From positions 1,116,001 to 1,180,000 of the forward strand of contig NC_016109.1 of assembly GCF_000269985.1 (NCBI RefSeq): a stretch of 64,000 bases of DNA. Reading direction: 5' to 3'. A model generated the notes under the pieces. The model saw only the letters and a list, made by a program, of their open reading frames with translations, searched no databases and was not told the DNA's origin. Of the stretch, positions 36,375-45,390 are shown one piece after another. This DNA comes from Kitasatospora setae KM-6054 (GTDB lineage Bacteria; Actinomycetota; Actinomycetes; Streptomycetales; Streptomycetaceae). Position 1 is the first letter of the stretch. Every line of letters starts with the position of its first letter. The position numbers and the translations under genes were made by a program.

Positions 36375-37310
36375 TCAGTAGACGTTGGGGAGCAGGGCGG
36401 CGGCGTTCTCGTACACCGACCAGAGCAGGGCGGCGGCGACCGGCGCGAAGCACAGGTAGGCGGCGGAGCGGCGCCAGCGGCGGGCCGTCCAGACGGCCGC
36501 GACGACGGCCAGCAGCAGGGCCAGCGACCAGAGTTGGAGTGCGGACAGGGCGCCCTTGTCGGCGGCCAGCACCTTGTCGGTGGCGGTGGTGGCGGGCCGC
36601 TTGGCGCCGGCCGGTTCGGGGTCGCCGTCGAGCCGGGCGCCGACCAGGACGGTGCTGGTCGGGATCCAGTCGGAGTCGCCGGTGACCAGGACCAGCCGGT
36701 TGGGGGCGGTGTCCTTGATCGGGTGGTCGCCGTCGCCGTAGGTGTTGACGGTGTAGTGGAAGCTGCCCTGGCCGGTGGTGACGTCGATCCGGTCGCCGAC
36801 CTTGAGCCGGCCGAGGTCGGCGAACGGGGCGCCGAACGCGGTGGAGCGGCCGAACAGGACGGCCACGCCGGGCTGTCCGGGCAGCACGGTGTCGCGCCGG
36901 TGGCCGGGGCCGCGCATCAGGTCGCGGCCGGTGGTGCCCTCGACCACGACGGCCTGGCGCAGGTCGAGCGCGGGGATGTCGAGGACGGCCAGCGGCGCGC
37001 CGTCCTCGGTCGGGCCGGTCGGCGCGGTGGCGTTGGCGAGCCGGTCGCGCAGGGTGGCGTAGGCGGTGGACTGGTGCCGGGCCTCCTGGAGGCCGGACAG
37101 GCCCAGCAGGTAGCCGGCGAAGCCGAGCAGCAGCACGGCGGCCAGTGTCACCGCCCGGGCGGCGACCATCAGCGGGCCCGGCGGCGGGGCGGCCGGGGCG
37201 TTGGCCGGGGCCTTCGGATCGGCCTTCGGGTCGGCCTTCGGGTCCGGCCGCGGGGCCGGCGGGGCGCCGGCCGTCGTGGTGGCCGACCGTTCCAGGGCGG
37301 GCGCGGTCAT
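36375..37310 (-). CDS. sortase-fold membrane protein lacking the catalytic residues
   Basis: A 311-aa protein with one N-terminal membrane helix (about 48-72), a sortase-like domain (about 105-226) and two C-terminal helices (about 258-277 and 281-305). The class E-like frame is clear: LAVLDIPALDL, GPGH, TVLPGQPGVAVL, GAPFADLGRLKVGDRI. The catalytic His position is Arg155 (FGRS instead of AGHR). The Cys position is Gly211 (LVLVTGDSDW instead of TLxTC). The C-terminal Arg is also gone (STVLVGA). It therefore cannot be an ordinary transpeptidase. It sits between pstS-like and pstB-like genes, suggesting a structural or binding role in that transporter. Confidence 0.8.
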   Translation of the reverse strand: MTAPALERSATTTAGAPPAPRPDPKADPKADPKAPANAPAAPPPGPLMVAARAVTLAAVLLLGFAGYLLGLSGLQEARHQSTAYATLRDRLANATAPTGPTEDGAPLAVLDIPALDLRQAVVVEGTTGRDLMRGPGHRRDTVLPGQPGVAVLFGRSTAFGAPFADLGRLKVGDRIDVTTGQGSFHYTVNTYGDGDHPIKDTAPNRLVLVTGDSDWIPTSTVLVGARLDGDPEPAGAKRPATTATDKVLAADKGALSALQLWSLALLLAVVAAVWTARRWRRSAAYLCFAPVAAALLWSVYENAAALLPNVY

Positions 37311-37374
37311 CTGCTGCTCTCCTCGGGTGCGAAGACCGGTGCGGACGGGGCGGCCGGAACCGGCGGGACGGGGT

Positions 37375-39177
37375 TCACCGGTTGCCCGCCGTCCGGTCGC
37401 GGCGGCGCCACCAGGCGGCCAGCAGCGGCGGGACGGTGACCACGCCGAGCAGTTCGACGGCGGTGAGCGAGGAGAGCAGCCAGTCCTGCGGGCGGCCGCC
37501 GAGCGCGACCACCTGGGCGGGGGCGGCTCCGCCGCCGCCGTTCGAACCGCCGCCGCCACCGTCGGAGGCGAGCAGTTCGCCGGTCTGCGGGTCGACCACC
37601 GGCTGGCTGCCGTCGCCGGAGCCGGAGCCGGAGCCTCCGGAGGTGCCGGCGCCGGTGCCGGCACCTCCGGAGGCACCGCCGGAGCCGGTGGCGGTGCCGG
37701 TGCCGGAGCCGCCCGAGGTGCCGCCGGTGCCGGAACCGGAGCCGGAACCGCCGGAGGTACCGGAGCCGGAGCCGCTGCCGGTCTTGACCGCCTGGCCGTT
37801 CTGCACGGTGCAGTTGAGCGGGCTGCCGGCCTTGTCGCACGGGGAGGGCTGCGGCGCGTTCTTCAGCACGGTCAGCTCGCCGGCCGAGTTGAACGTCGGG
37901 TTGGGGCAGTTGTTGAGGCTGTTCGGGTCGACGGGGCTGGCGTTGCCGGGGATGTGCTGGGTCTGCAGCAGGCCGCCGCGGACGAGGTTGCGCGGGATCG
38001 GCGAGTAGCCGAGCTCGTCCGCCTCGCCCTGTCCGGCGCACAGCACGTAGGCGAGGTAGCGGCTGAGCGCGTTGCCCTTGGTGTCGTTGAAGCGGGGCGC
38101 CACCGGGAGCGCGGCGCCGGCCCGGGGCACGATCAGGTAGCTGTAGGAGGAGATCGGGTAGGAGCGGGCGTCGTTGTTGCTGTAGACGGCGTCGAGGTTC
38201 TGCTGGAGGTAGTCCGGGTCGTTCGGCGAGGTGTTGTCGTCGACGCCGCGGATCCGGGCGGCGGTCAGCGCCACCGCGACGTTGGAGGCGGTCGGCAGGG
38301 TGTAGTACCCGGCCGGGTTGAGCACCTTGACGACGGGCCAGTTGCTGCGCTTGGCGAACGCGTACTCGTCGTAGCCGATCGCACCGATGCCGGTCGGCGA
38401 CTGGATGTAGCCGGCCACCACGTCGGAGCCGTTCTGCGCGGTCATCCGGCCGGACGGCGGGAAGAACTCGGTGTAGTCGCCGCAGGGGACGCCGTTGACC
38501 CTGGTGCAGTACGCCTCCCACTCGCCCTGGTGGGTGTGCTGCATCCAGCGGGTGAACTGGGCGGTGGCGCCGGAGCCGTCGGAGCGCACCACGGGGGTGA
38601 TCGGGATCTTCGGCAGCGCCTTGCCGTAGTCGGCGGTGATCTTCGGGTCGTCCCAGGAGGTGATCCGGTTGGTGAAGATGCCGACGATGGTGTCCGGGGA
38701 CAGCCGCAGGTCGGTGATCTTCTTGCCGCCGAGCTCCAGGTGGTACATCAGCGCGGTGCCGCCGGCCGTGATCGGCACGTACGAGTAGCCGTACTGCGGG
38801 TTCTCCGCGCCGCCGAGGCCGCCGTTCTGCTTGGTCGGGTCGACGCCGCTGTCGTTCCTGCTGCGGAACGGGACGTCGGAGGCGGTGAAGTCGTCCTGTC
38901 CGGCGGCCCACTGGACCCGGCCGGCCGCCGAGCCGACCGGGTTGAAGTCGATCTCGATGCCCATCGGGCCGACGTCGCGCCGCCACTGGTCGATGGCCGG
39001 GCCGGCCCAGCTGGAGCCGTCGGCGTTCAGCGAGGTCGCGGCGTGCGCGGGGGCCGCGCCGAGCAGCGCGGTGGGCAGGGCCAGCGCGGCGGTGAGCAGT
39101 GCCGAGGCCAGGTGGCGGAGTCGCACGGGACGGGTCTTCCTTCTCTGACGGCGCGGGGTGTCGTTCTGCCGGTTCAT
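37375..39177 (-). CDS. membrane-anchored PstS-like substrate-binding protein
   Basis: A 600-aa exported protein. A signal peptide (cleavage near AHA, about residue 46) precedes a PstS-like domain (about 48-430; SLNADGSSWAGPAIDQWRRD, VRSDGSGATAQFTRWMQ). Then comes a Gly/Ser/Thr repeat linker (about 480-550) and a C-terminal membrane helix with a positive tail (about 575-598), so the binding domain is tethered at the cell surface. Normal PstS is about 370 aa and a lipoprotein. Its ATG overlaps the pstA stop at 39174-39177. Ligand: phosphate or another anion. Confidence 0.85.
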   Translation of the reverse strand: MNRQNDTPRRQRRKTRPVRLRHLASALLTAALALPTALLGAAPAHAATSLNADGSSWAGPAIDQWRRDVGPMGIEIDFNPVGSAAGRVQWAAGQDDFTASDVPFRSRNDSGVDPTKQNGGLGGAENPQYGYSYVPITAGGTALMYHLELGGKKITDLRLSPDTIVGIFTNRITSWDDPKITADYGKALPKIPITPVVRSDGSGATAQFTRWMQHTHQGEWEAYCTRVNGVPCGDYTEFFPPSGRMTAQNGSDVVAGYIQSPTGIGAIGYDEYAFAKRSNWPVVKVLNPAGYYTLPTASNVAVALTAARIRGVDDNTSPNDPDYLQQNLDAVYSNNDARSYPISSYSYLIVPRAGAALPVAPRFNDTKGNALSRYLAYVLCAGQGEADELGYSPIPRNLVRGGLLQTQHIPGNASPVDPNSLNNCPNPTFNSAGELTVLKNAPQPSPCDKAGSPLNCTVQNGQAVKTGSGSGSGTSGGSGSGSGTGGTSGGSGTGTATGSGGASGGAGTGAGTSGGSGSGSGDGSQPVVDPQTGELLASDGGGGGSNGGGGAAPAQVVALGGRPQDWLLSSLTAVELLGVVTVPPLLAAWWRRRDRTAGNR

Positions 39178-40427
39178 CGGGTCTCCACCGCGAGCGCGGT
39201 CGTGGCCAGGGCGGGCGCGGGCTGGGCGCCGCCGATCGGGGCGGTCCGGACCGGGCGGGCCTGGCGCAGCGGGCGCCGGGTGGGCCGGTCGGTGGCGCTG
39301 CGGTGGCGGCCCAGCAGGCGGGCGGTGACGAAGAGCACCAGCACGACGAGCATCAGGGTGAGCGCGCCGGCGAACGCCCGGGCGACCATGTCGGGGTAGG
39401 GCTGCTTGACGTAGTTCCAGATGTACAGCGGCAGGCTGGCCTGGTTGCCGTGCAGCGGGTCGAAGTTCATCCGGGCGGTGAAGCCGGCGGTGAGCAGCAC
39501 CGGGGAGGTCTCGCCGACGCCGCGGGCCATGCCGAGCACCACGGCGGTGGTCAGGCCGGGCCGGGCGGTGGGCAGCACGACGTGCCAGACGGTGCGCCAC
39601 TGACTGGCGCCGAGCGCGTAGGACGCCTCCTTGAGGGTGCCGGGGACGAGCCGGACGACCACCTCGGCGGCGCGGGTGACGATCGGCGTCATCATCACGG
39701 TGAGCGCGAGCGAGGCGGCCAGGCCGCTCTTCTCGGCGCCCAGGGTGAGGATGACCACACCGAGCACGAACAGGCCGGCCACGATGGACGGCAGCGCGGT
39801 CATCGCCTCGACCAGCACCCGGACCGGCTTGACGATCCGGGCGCCGCGCCGGGTGCTGCCGGCCTCGACCAGGAAGACGGCGGTCAGCACGCCGAGCGGC
39901 ACCGAGAACAGGGTGGCCAGGCCGAGCTGTTCGAGCGAGCCGACCACGGCGTGCAGGCAGCCGCCGGAGGTGATCGGCGACAGCGGGGCGGTGGTGCGCA
40001 TGGTCTCGGTGAAGAAGTTCCAGTGCCGGGCGGCGTCGAAGCCGCGCAGCGCGACGTAGCCGATCTGCTCGACGATGACGGCGACCACCAGCAGGCCGGA
40101 GCTCCAGGCCACGGCGGTGGCGAGGCGTTCGCGGACGGTCAGGGCGTCCCACTGGAGCCGGCCGGTGAGGGTGTAGAGCGCCAGGAACAGCAGGTACCAG
40201 CAGAGCAGGAAGCCGAACGCGCCGCTGAACGGCAGCACCCGCTCGTAGAGCAGCCAGTCCAGGCCGAGCGAGCCGGCGCCCGCGCCGAGCATGGTGAGGA
40301 CTTCCTCGCGGGTGGTGCCGCCGAGCTTGATCCGGCGCTGCTCGGGGGGTTCGACCGGCGCGCTGCCGGTGCCGCTGCCGGCGGTGGTGTCGGCGGTAGC
40401 GGTGGTCTCGGGGGGTGTGGGGTGCAT
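39174..40427 (-). CDS. phosphate-type ABC transporter permease (PstA-like)
   Basis: A 417-aa permease longer than typical PstA (about 300 aa). Two extra N-terminal membrane segments (about 45-110) precede the conserved permease core (SLEQLGLATLFSVPLGVLTAVFLVEAG, ALPSIVAGLFVLGVVIL, YALGASQWRTVWHVVLPTARPGLTTAVVLGMARGVGETSPVLL). The C-terminus adds a basic tail. It is 13 bp after the PstC-like gene and overlaps the PstS-like gene by 4 bp. Confidence 0.9.
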   Translation of the reverse strand: MHPTPPETTATADTTAGSGTGSAPVEPPEQRRIKLGGTTREEVLTMLGAGAGSLGLDWLLYERVLPFSGAFGFLLCWYLLFLALYTLTGRLQWDALTVRERLATAVAWSSGLLVVAVIVEQIGYVALRGFDAARHWNFFTETMRTTAPLSPITSGGCLHAVVGSLEQLGLATLFSVPLGVLTAVFLVEAGSTRRGARIVKPVRVLVEAMTALPSIVAGLFVLGVVILTLGAEKSGLAASLALTVMMTPIVTRAAEVVVRLVPGTLKEASYALGASQWRTVWHVVLPTARPGLTTAVVLGMARGVGETSPVLLTAGFTARMNFDPLHGNQASLPLYIWNYVKQPYPDMVARAFAGALTLMLVVLVLFVTARLLGRHRSATDRPTRRPLRQARPVRTAPIGGAQPAPALATTALAVETR

Positions 40428-40440
40428 CGGGTTCCTCCGG

Positions 40441-41457
40441 TCAGTCCGAGGTCGAGGCGCCGGACCGGGACCGGCTGATGACGAACCCGGCGGCCACGTT
40501 GACCAGCAGGGTGAGGGCGAACAGCACCAGGCCGGCGGCCATCAGCGCGGACAGCGACAGGCCGTTGGACTCGCTGAAGCGCAGCGCGATCAGCGAGGAG
40601 ATCGAGCCGCCGCCGTTCTCCAGGACGTGCCAGGCGAGCCGGAACACCGGCGAGATGATCAGCGCGACGGCGATGGTCTCGCCCATCGCGCGGCCGAAGC
40701 CGAGCATCACGGCGCCGATCACGCCGCCGCGGCCGAACGGCAGCACCACGGTGCGCACCATGCCCCAGCGGGTCGAGCCGAGCGCGTAGGCGCCCTCCCG
40801 CTCGCCGGAGGGGGCCTGCGAGAACACCTCGCGGCTGAGCGAGGTGATGATCGGGATGATCATCAGCGAGACCACGGTGCCCGCGATGAACGTCGAGGAG
40901 GTGTACGAGGTGGGGGTGTCGCCGGTGCGCACCTCCAGGAACGGCAGCGTCCCGCCGAGGTGGTTGGCCAGCCAGCGGGAGGTGCCGACGAACCGCGGCT
41001 GCAGGAAGAACAGGCCCCACAGGCCGTACACGATGCTGGGGATCGCGGCCATCAGGTCGACCAGCGAGATCAGCGTCGGGCGCAGCCGGACGGGCGCGTA
41101 CTCGGAGATGAACAGCGCGGCGGTGATCGAGACCGGGACGGCGATGCACAGCGCGATGACGGCGATCAGGATGCCGTTGGGCAGCACGGCGGCGATGCCG
41201 AAGGTGTGCGCGGCGGTGCGCCAGTTCTGCTCGGTCAGGAAGGACCAGCCGACGGCGTTCAGCGCCTCGGTGCCGCGCATCAGCAGGAAGAAGGCGATCA
41301 GGCCCATCAGCACGAACACCGAGAGTCCGGCGGTGCGCAGCACGCCGCGGAAGGCCCGGTCGGCGGGCGAGGCGGGGGCGCTGATCGGGCGGGGCCGGTC
41401 GGGGTCGGGCGTCGGCGGTGGGACGCGGGTGTCCGTCGGCTGGACGGCGGCTGTCAT
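40441..41457 (-). CDS. phosphate-type ABC transporter permease (PstC-like)
   Basis: A 338-aa permease with the PstC signature regions: EYAPVRLRPTLISLVDLMAAIPSIVYGLWG and YALGSTRWGMVRTVVLPFGRGGVIGAVMLGFGRAMGETIAV. Six membrane helices can be traced. The ATG at 41457 is in a 92-bp gap after the 842-aa protein gene. Confidence 0.92.
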   Translation of the reverse strand: MTAAVQPTDTRVPPPTPDPDRPRPISAPASPADRAFRGVLRTAGLSVFVLMGLIAFFLLMRGTEALNAVGWSFLTEQNWRTAAHTFGIAAVLPNGILIAVIALCIAVPVSITAALFISEYAPVRLRPTLISLVDLMAAIPSIVYGLWGLFFLQPRFVGTSRWLANHLGGTLPFLEVRTGDTPTSYTSSTFIAGTVVSLMIIPIITSLSREVFSQAPSGEREGAYALGSTRWGMVRTVVLPFGRGGVIGAVMLGFGRAMGETIAVALIISPVFRLAWHVLENGGGSISSLIALRFSESNGLSLSALMAAGLVLFALTLLVNVAAGFVISRSRSGASTSD

Positions 41458-41549
41458 GGTGTCAACTCTCCGCGCGGTGAGGGTTCCTGGGCTGGGACGA
41501 CGGTGGTCGCCGGACGGGCGCGCGGGGCGCCCGTCCGGCGGGGGCGGGG

Positions 41550-44078
41550 TCAGCCGCGGCGCAGCAGCCGGGACCAGAGCCGCCCGGTGCCGCGGCGGAG
41601 GTTCGCGCCGGCCGGGGTGCCGCCGAGGAACAGCGCGGCGGGGCCGCCGACCAGCAGGACGGCGCCGGTGGCGAGGACGACCGGCAGCAGCAGCCGGGCC
41701 ATCCCGGCCCGGTCGGCCGCGGCCTCCCCGACCGGGGCGGCGGCGAGGCCGGGCGAGGCGCTGCCGCCGGGCTTGGCGGTGGCGGAGGAGGCGGCGGCCG
41801 GGGCGGCGAGCGCGTTGGCGCCGCCCGCGCCGGAGGTGTCGCCGCCGGTGGAGCCGCCGCTGTCGCCGAAGCTGCCGCCGGTGCCGGTGCCGCCGGTGGT
41901 GCCGGAGCCGGTGGAGCCGCCGCCGCTGGTCCCGGAGCCGCTGGTGCCGGAGCCGCCGGCGCCGTTGTCGCCGCCGGTCTCGGCGGGCTTCTCGGGCTTG
42001 CTGCCGTCCTGCGCGGCGACGTGGTCGGCGGCGGCCTTCGCCTGGGCGAGCTGCGGCTTGGTCAGGTCGGCGAAGCCGGCCGCGAGCTGGCCGGGGCCCT
42101 GGCCGTAGACCTGGCCCTGCTCGGTGACGCCGCGGACGAACCGGCTGACCGCGGCGGCCTTGTCCCGGCCGAGGCCGTCGGTGGGCAGCATGGCGTACTG
42201 CACCATGGTCAGCGGGTACGCCTTCGGGTCCTTGGCGTAGGCGGAGTTCTCGTCGTCGTAGGGCAGGCTCTGGGTGCCGGTGGCCTGGTCGAACGGCATG
42301 TCGCGGGCGGCGGCCTGCATGGAGGCGATCGTCGGCGTGGTGAACGCGCCCGCCGGGTTGGGAAGTTCGGCCTCGGGCAGGGCCATCGCCTGGGCGTTGC
42401 CGCTGTCCATCACGGCGAACAGGGCGCGCTTGCCGGTGCTCGGGGCGAAGCACTTGTCGTGCTGGCCGTTGGCGTTGACGTAGGGCAGCTGGCAGGACAG
42501 CTGGTTCTGCAGGGTCATCCGCAGCACCTGGCCGAGGCCGCCGAGCACCGGGTTCCACTCGTACTGCTTGTGGTTGTTCTTGCCGGTGTAGTCGAGGGTC
42601 TGGAACGAGTCGACCGGGTAGCCGGCGTAACCGGGCTTCAGGAACTTGGTGTTGACGTGGGTGCCCCACGGGTCGGGGGAGCCCTGGAGGAACTGCTCGG
42701 CGTCGGGGTCGGCGGCGATCCACTCGGTGAGCCGGTGCACCAGGTCGGTGGTGCCGCCGACCACGACCGGCTCGGTGTTGGCCACGTTGCCGCACTCGGG
42801 CCAGGTCACGCCGGCCGCGACGTCCGCGTTGAGCTTGCGGAACTCCGGGTCGTCGAACATGCAGATCGGGTTGCCGCGGACGGTGTCGGTGTCGTCGTCG
42901 TTGTAGTGCCGGTAGCTCTGGGTGAGCATCTTGGCCAGCAGCCGCTGGTTGAGCCGCAGTCGGCGGACCTGCTGCCGGGTCCGGCCGTCGTCGACCACGT
43001 ACGCCACCGAGACGGCGCTGTTGGCGAGCGGCGCGTAGACGTACGGGCGGGTCGGCGGGTCGGGGTTGGGCAGCGAGGTCAGCGCGACGTCCGCGCCGGA
43101 GCGGCGCAGGAAGGCGCCGCGGGCCTGCGGTTCGCCGTTGCCGACGCTGTACTGCACGCGCAGCGGGTCGGCCGCCAGGCAGCTGCCGGTGCGCCACTGC
43201 TGCATGGCGCGGTCGGCCATCTCCAGGCCGATCGCGGAGAACGCGGCGTCGCCGGCGGTGCAGGAGTCGGGGGTCGGCGCGAACTGCAGCGGGATGGTGA
43301 CGTGCCGCTTCCAGGCGCAGGACTCGCCGGGCAGCAGGCCGTTGGGCTTCAGCTGGAAGGAGCCGTCGGTGGCGGTGTTGAAGATGAAGCCGTCCATGTC
43401 GATCGAGTGGTCGTCGCAGTTGATGACCAGATCGGGGAAGCTGTTGGCGCCGATCGAGTCGCCGCCGTAGTTCGGCTCCACCACCAGCGAGCACTTGTGG
43501 GTGTTGTCGCAGTTCAGGCCCTGGCTCTGCTGGGCGGTCCAGAGCTCGATGTCGGCCTCGCCGGTGCCGTCCGGGCGGGTCGCGGCGATCACCATGTTGG
43601 ACGGGAACTCGGGGGCCGGTCCGGCGGCCGGCTCCGGCTGCAGGAAGCCCTTGGCCGGGTCACCGCCGTACAGGGTGGAGCCGTAGCAGTCGGTGATGTC
43701 CGGGTTGTCGCCGCGGCACTGGTAGATCCGGACGGCGTAGAAGGCGTCCTTGATCATCGGCTGGACGAACTGGACCGGCTGGCCGTAGAGGTCGACGGTC
43801 GGCGTGAAACCGGTCCAACTGACGTGCACCACCTGGTTCCTGAGGTCGCCGACCTGCGAGACGGTGATGGTGCCCTTCGGGCCGTCCTGCCAGGTGTTCG
43901 GGTCGAACCGGGCCGGGCCCTCCACGGTCGTGCCCCCGGCCGCCGACGCGGGCTGCACGCCCGGCCCGCCGAGCGGCAGGAACACGACGGCGGCGGCCAC
44001 CGTCCAGGTCAGCACGGCGGCCAGGTAGGCCCTCCACGGACGCGATCCGGCTCTCAGCCCTGACGGGCGGATTCTCAT
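41550..44078 (-). CDS. large secreted PBP-like surface protein with C-terminal anchor
   Basis: An 842-aa exported protein, the first gene of the Pst-like operon. A signal peptide ends near ASAA (about residue 47). The middle 650 residues contain PstS-superfamily-like features (LVINCDDHSIDMDGFIFN, RRSGADVALTSLPNPDPPTRPYVYAPLANSAVSVAYVV, NKFLKPGYAGYPVDSFQ-like segments) and many Cys residues. A Gly/Ser/Thr linker (about 690-745) leads to a C-terminal membrane helix (about 795-820) and an Arg-rich tail. It looks like a second, larger tethered binding protein. Function is unknown beyond that. Confidence 0.75.
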   Translation of the reverse strand: MRIRPSGLRAGSRPWRAYLAAVLTWTVAAAVVFLPLGGPGVQPASAAGGTTVEGPARFDPNTWQDGPKGTITVSQVGDLRNQVVHVSWTGFTPTVDLYGQPVQFVQPMIKDAFYAVRIYQCRGDNPDITDCYGSTLYGGDPAKGFLQPEPAAGPAPEFPSNMVIAATRPDGTGEADIELWTAQQSQGLNCDNTHKCSLVVEPNYGGDSIGANSFPDLVINCDDHSIDMDGFIFNTATDGSFQLKPNGLLPGESCAWKRHVTIPLQFAPTPDSCTAGDAAFSAIGLEMADRAMQQWRTGSCLAADPLRVQYSVGNGEPQARGAFLRRSGADVALTSLPNPDPPTRPYVYAPLANSAVSVAYVVDDGRTRQQVRRLRLNQRLLAKMLTQSYRHYNDDDTDTVRGNPICMFDDPEFRKLNADVAAGVTWPECGNVANTEPVVVGGTTDLVHRLTEWIAADPDAEQFLQGSPDPWGTHVNTKFLKPGYAGYPVDSFQTLDYTGKNNHKQYEWNPVLGGLGQVLRMTLQNQLSCQLPYVNANGQHDKCFAPSTGKRALFAVMDSGNAQAMALPEAELPNPAGAFTTPTIASMQAAARDMPFDQATGTQSLPYDDENSAYAKDPKAYPLTMVQYAMLPTDGLGRDKAAAVSRFVRGVTEQGQVYGQGPGQLAAGFADLTKPQLAQAKAAADHVAAQDGSKPEKPAETGGDNGAGGSGTSGSGTSGGGSTGSGTTGGTGTGGSFGDSGGSTGGDTSGAGGANALAAPAAASSATAKPGGSASPGLAAAPVGEAAADRAGMARLLLPVVLATGAVLLVGGPAALFLGGTPAGANLRRGTGRLWSRLLRRG

Positions 44079-44481
44079 CGGCGCAGCACCTCCGGCGACG
44101 GCGCGCCAGAGCGGGCACGCACGGGTGACAAGGGAGCGGGGCGACCGTTCGACGGCCCCGACGATATTCGGCCAGTCGCGTCTGGCCGAACCCTGTCCGC
44201 CAGGTGTACGAGACCCCAATTGGTGCTCGAATCAAGAGATTTGGTGCACCGTCAGGAACCTCCGTGACCCGACCGAAACCATACGGGCGGCACGCCCGCG
44301 CGCCAGCGGGACGGACGGAGCGGGTGGGACGGGTGGTTTTCGGCCCCACCCGGCCCCACCCGGCCCCACCCCGGCCCCGCCCCGCCCTGGCACCGGCACC
44401 CGCCCCGAACGCACGCGTACCGCCCGACCGGTGACCGGTCGGGCGGTACGGGGGCGGTACGGGGTATCGGGGCCGCCGGGA
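44079..44481. promoter_or_regulatory. 403-bp regulatory gap ahead of the Pst-like operon
   Basis: The gap holds the promoter region of the operon and, at its far end, the terminator of the next gene. A perfect inverted repeat TTCGGCCAG-N6-CTGGCCGAA lies at 44167-44190, about 90 bp before the 842-aa protein start, and is the best operator candidate. I see no convincing PhoP (PHO box) direct repeats. A CCCCACCCGG-type run lies at about 44343-44390. Confidence 0.55.
44417..44449. terminator. terminator of the 194-aa secreted protein gene
   Basis: GTACCGCCCGACCGGT, one G, and its exact complement form a 16-bp perfect stem, 33 bp after the stop codon of the gene at 44482-45066. Confidence 0.8.
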
Positions 44482-45066
44482 TCAGGAGGCGGGCGTGTAG
44501 GCCACGTTGAAGGTGCCGACGCTCTGGCCCGCGACGAAGAAGTCGGTGCGCAGCTTGGTGTTCAGGTACTGGGCGCCCGCGGCGTCCAGCACCAGCGAGT
44601 CCGAGCTCAGGTTCTGCGTGGTGCCGGTGTAGTTGAAGGAGTTGTTGCCGGCCGGGTCGAACAGCGCGACCGGGGTGGTGGAGCCGTCCGGCACCGCGGT
44701 GACCGCCCAGTCGTCGAAGGAGAAGGACAGCTGGTGGAAGGTGACCGCACGGCCGGTCTTCGCGTCGACGAAGAGCAGGCCGCCGCCGAGCGCGACGTGG
44801 CCGAAGAAGTCGCGGATGCTGCCGGTGCCGTCGGTCACCGGGAAGCTCGCGGACAGGCCGCTGGCCGCGTCGTAGCCCGCGGTCGCGGTGGGCAGCGGGA
44901 CGGCCACGATGCCGGCCTCGGCGGCCTGCTGGAAGAACGCGTTGCTCTCGTGGATCACCGCGCTGCCGGCCGCCGGGGCGGCGGAGGCGGTGGTGGCGGA
45001 GGCGGCGGTGGCGATGAGCGCGAGGCCGGCGGCCGCAGCGGCGATCCGGACGGTGAGACGGGACAT
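44482..45066 (-). CDS. secreted protein of unknown function, 194 aa
   Basis: A 194-aa exported protein: signal peptide with cleavage near ASA (about residue 29), then a beta-rich domain (VTDGTGSIRDFFGHVALGGGLLFVDAKTGRAVTFHQLSFSFDDW is its core, read over two strands). There is no anchor or Cys pair. AAGGAG precedes the ATG. It lies between the Pst-like operon and a free PstS-like gene, each with its own terminator, so it is a separate transcription unit, perhaps functionally linked. Confidence 0.8.
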   Translation of the reverse strand: MSRLTVRIAAAAAGLALIATAASATTASAAPAAGSAVIHESNAFFQQAAEAGIVAVPLPTATAGYDAASGLSASFPVTDGTGSIRDFFGHVALGGGLLFVDAKTGRAVTFHQLSFSFDDWAVTAVPDGSTTPVALFDPAGNNSFNYTGTTQNLSSDSLVLDAAGAQYLNTKLRTDFFVAGQSVGTFNVAYTPAS

Positions 45067-45390
45067 CGTGGCTCCTTCGGGCGGGGTTACCTGGTGCGCG
45101 GTCGTGCGCGGTGCGTGCTGCTCGGTCGTGCGTGTCGCTCGGTACTGCGCGTTCCCCAGTACTGAGTGCCGTTCAGTACTGCGTCCGGTGCTCGGTGCTG
45201 CGTGCTGTTCGGTGCTGCGTCCCGCCCGGTGCCGTGTGCCGCCCGGTGCTGCGTGCCGCTCGGTCGTACGCGGTGCGGTGCCGTCAAGGGCCGCCGCCCG
45301 TCCCGGCGGCTGGTGCTGCGGGACGGGCGGCGGGTGGTGCGGGTACTACTGCGGGTGGTGCGGGTGTGACGGGTCCCCGGAGGGGTCGGG
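45067..45390. repeat. 324-bp gap with degenerate 17-20-bp repeats and a terminator
   Basis: From about 45098 to 45280 the motif CTCGGTGCTGCGT recurs in at least eight degenerate copies (GCTCGGTACTGCG, GTTCAGTACTGCG, GCTCGGTGCTGCG, CCCGGTGCCGTG and so on). Beyond it, arms CCGCCGCCCGTCCC (45291-45304) and GGGACGGGCGGCGG (45320-45333) form the terminator of the PstS-like gene at 45391. No gene is seen. Confidence 0.7.

Noticed and set aside
36375-37310. Functional class E sortase for the LAFTG proteins at 54578 and 55817
   Set aside because: The His, Cys and Arg active-site residues are all replaced, so it cannot process LAxTG signals in the known way.
44079-44481. PHO boxes (PhoP direct repeats) before the Pst-like operon
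   Set aside because: I looked for GTTCACC-like 11-bp repeats on both strands and found none that is convincing.
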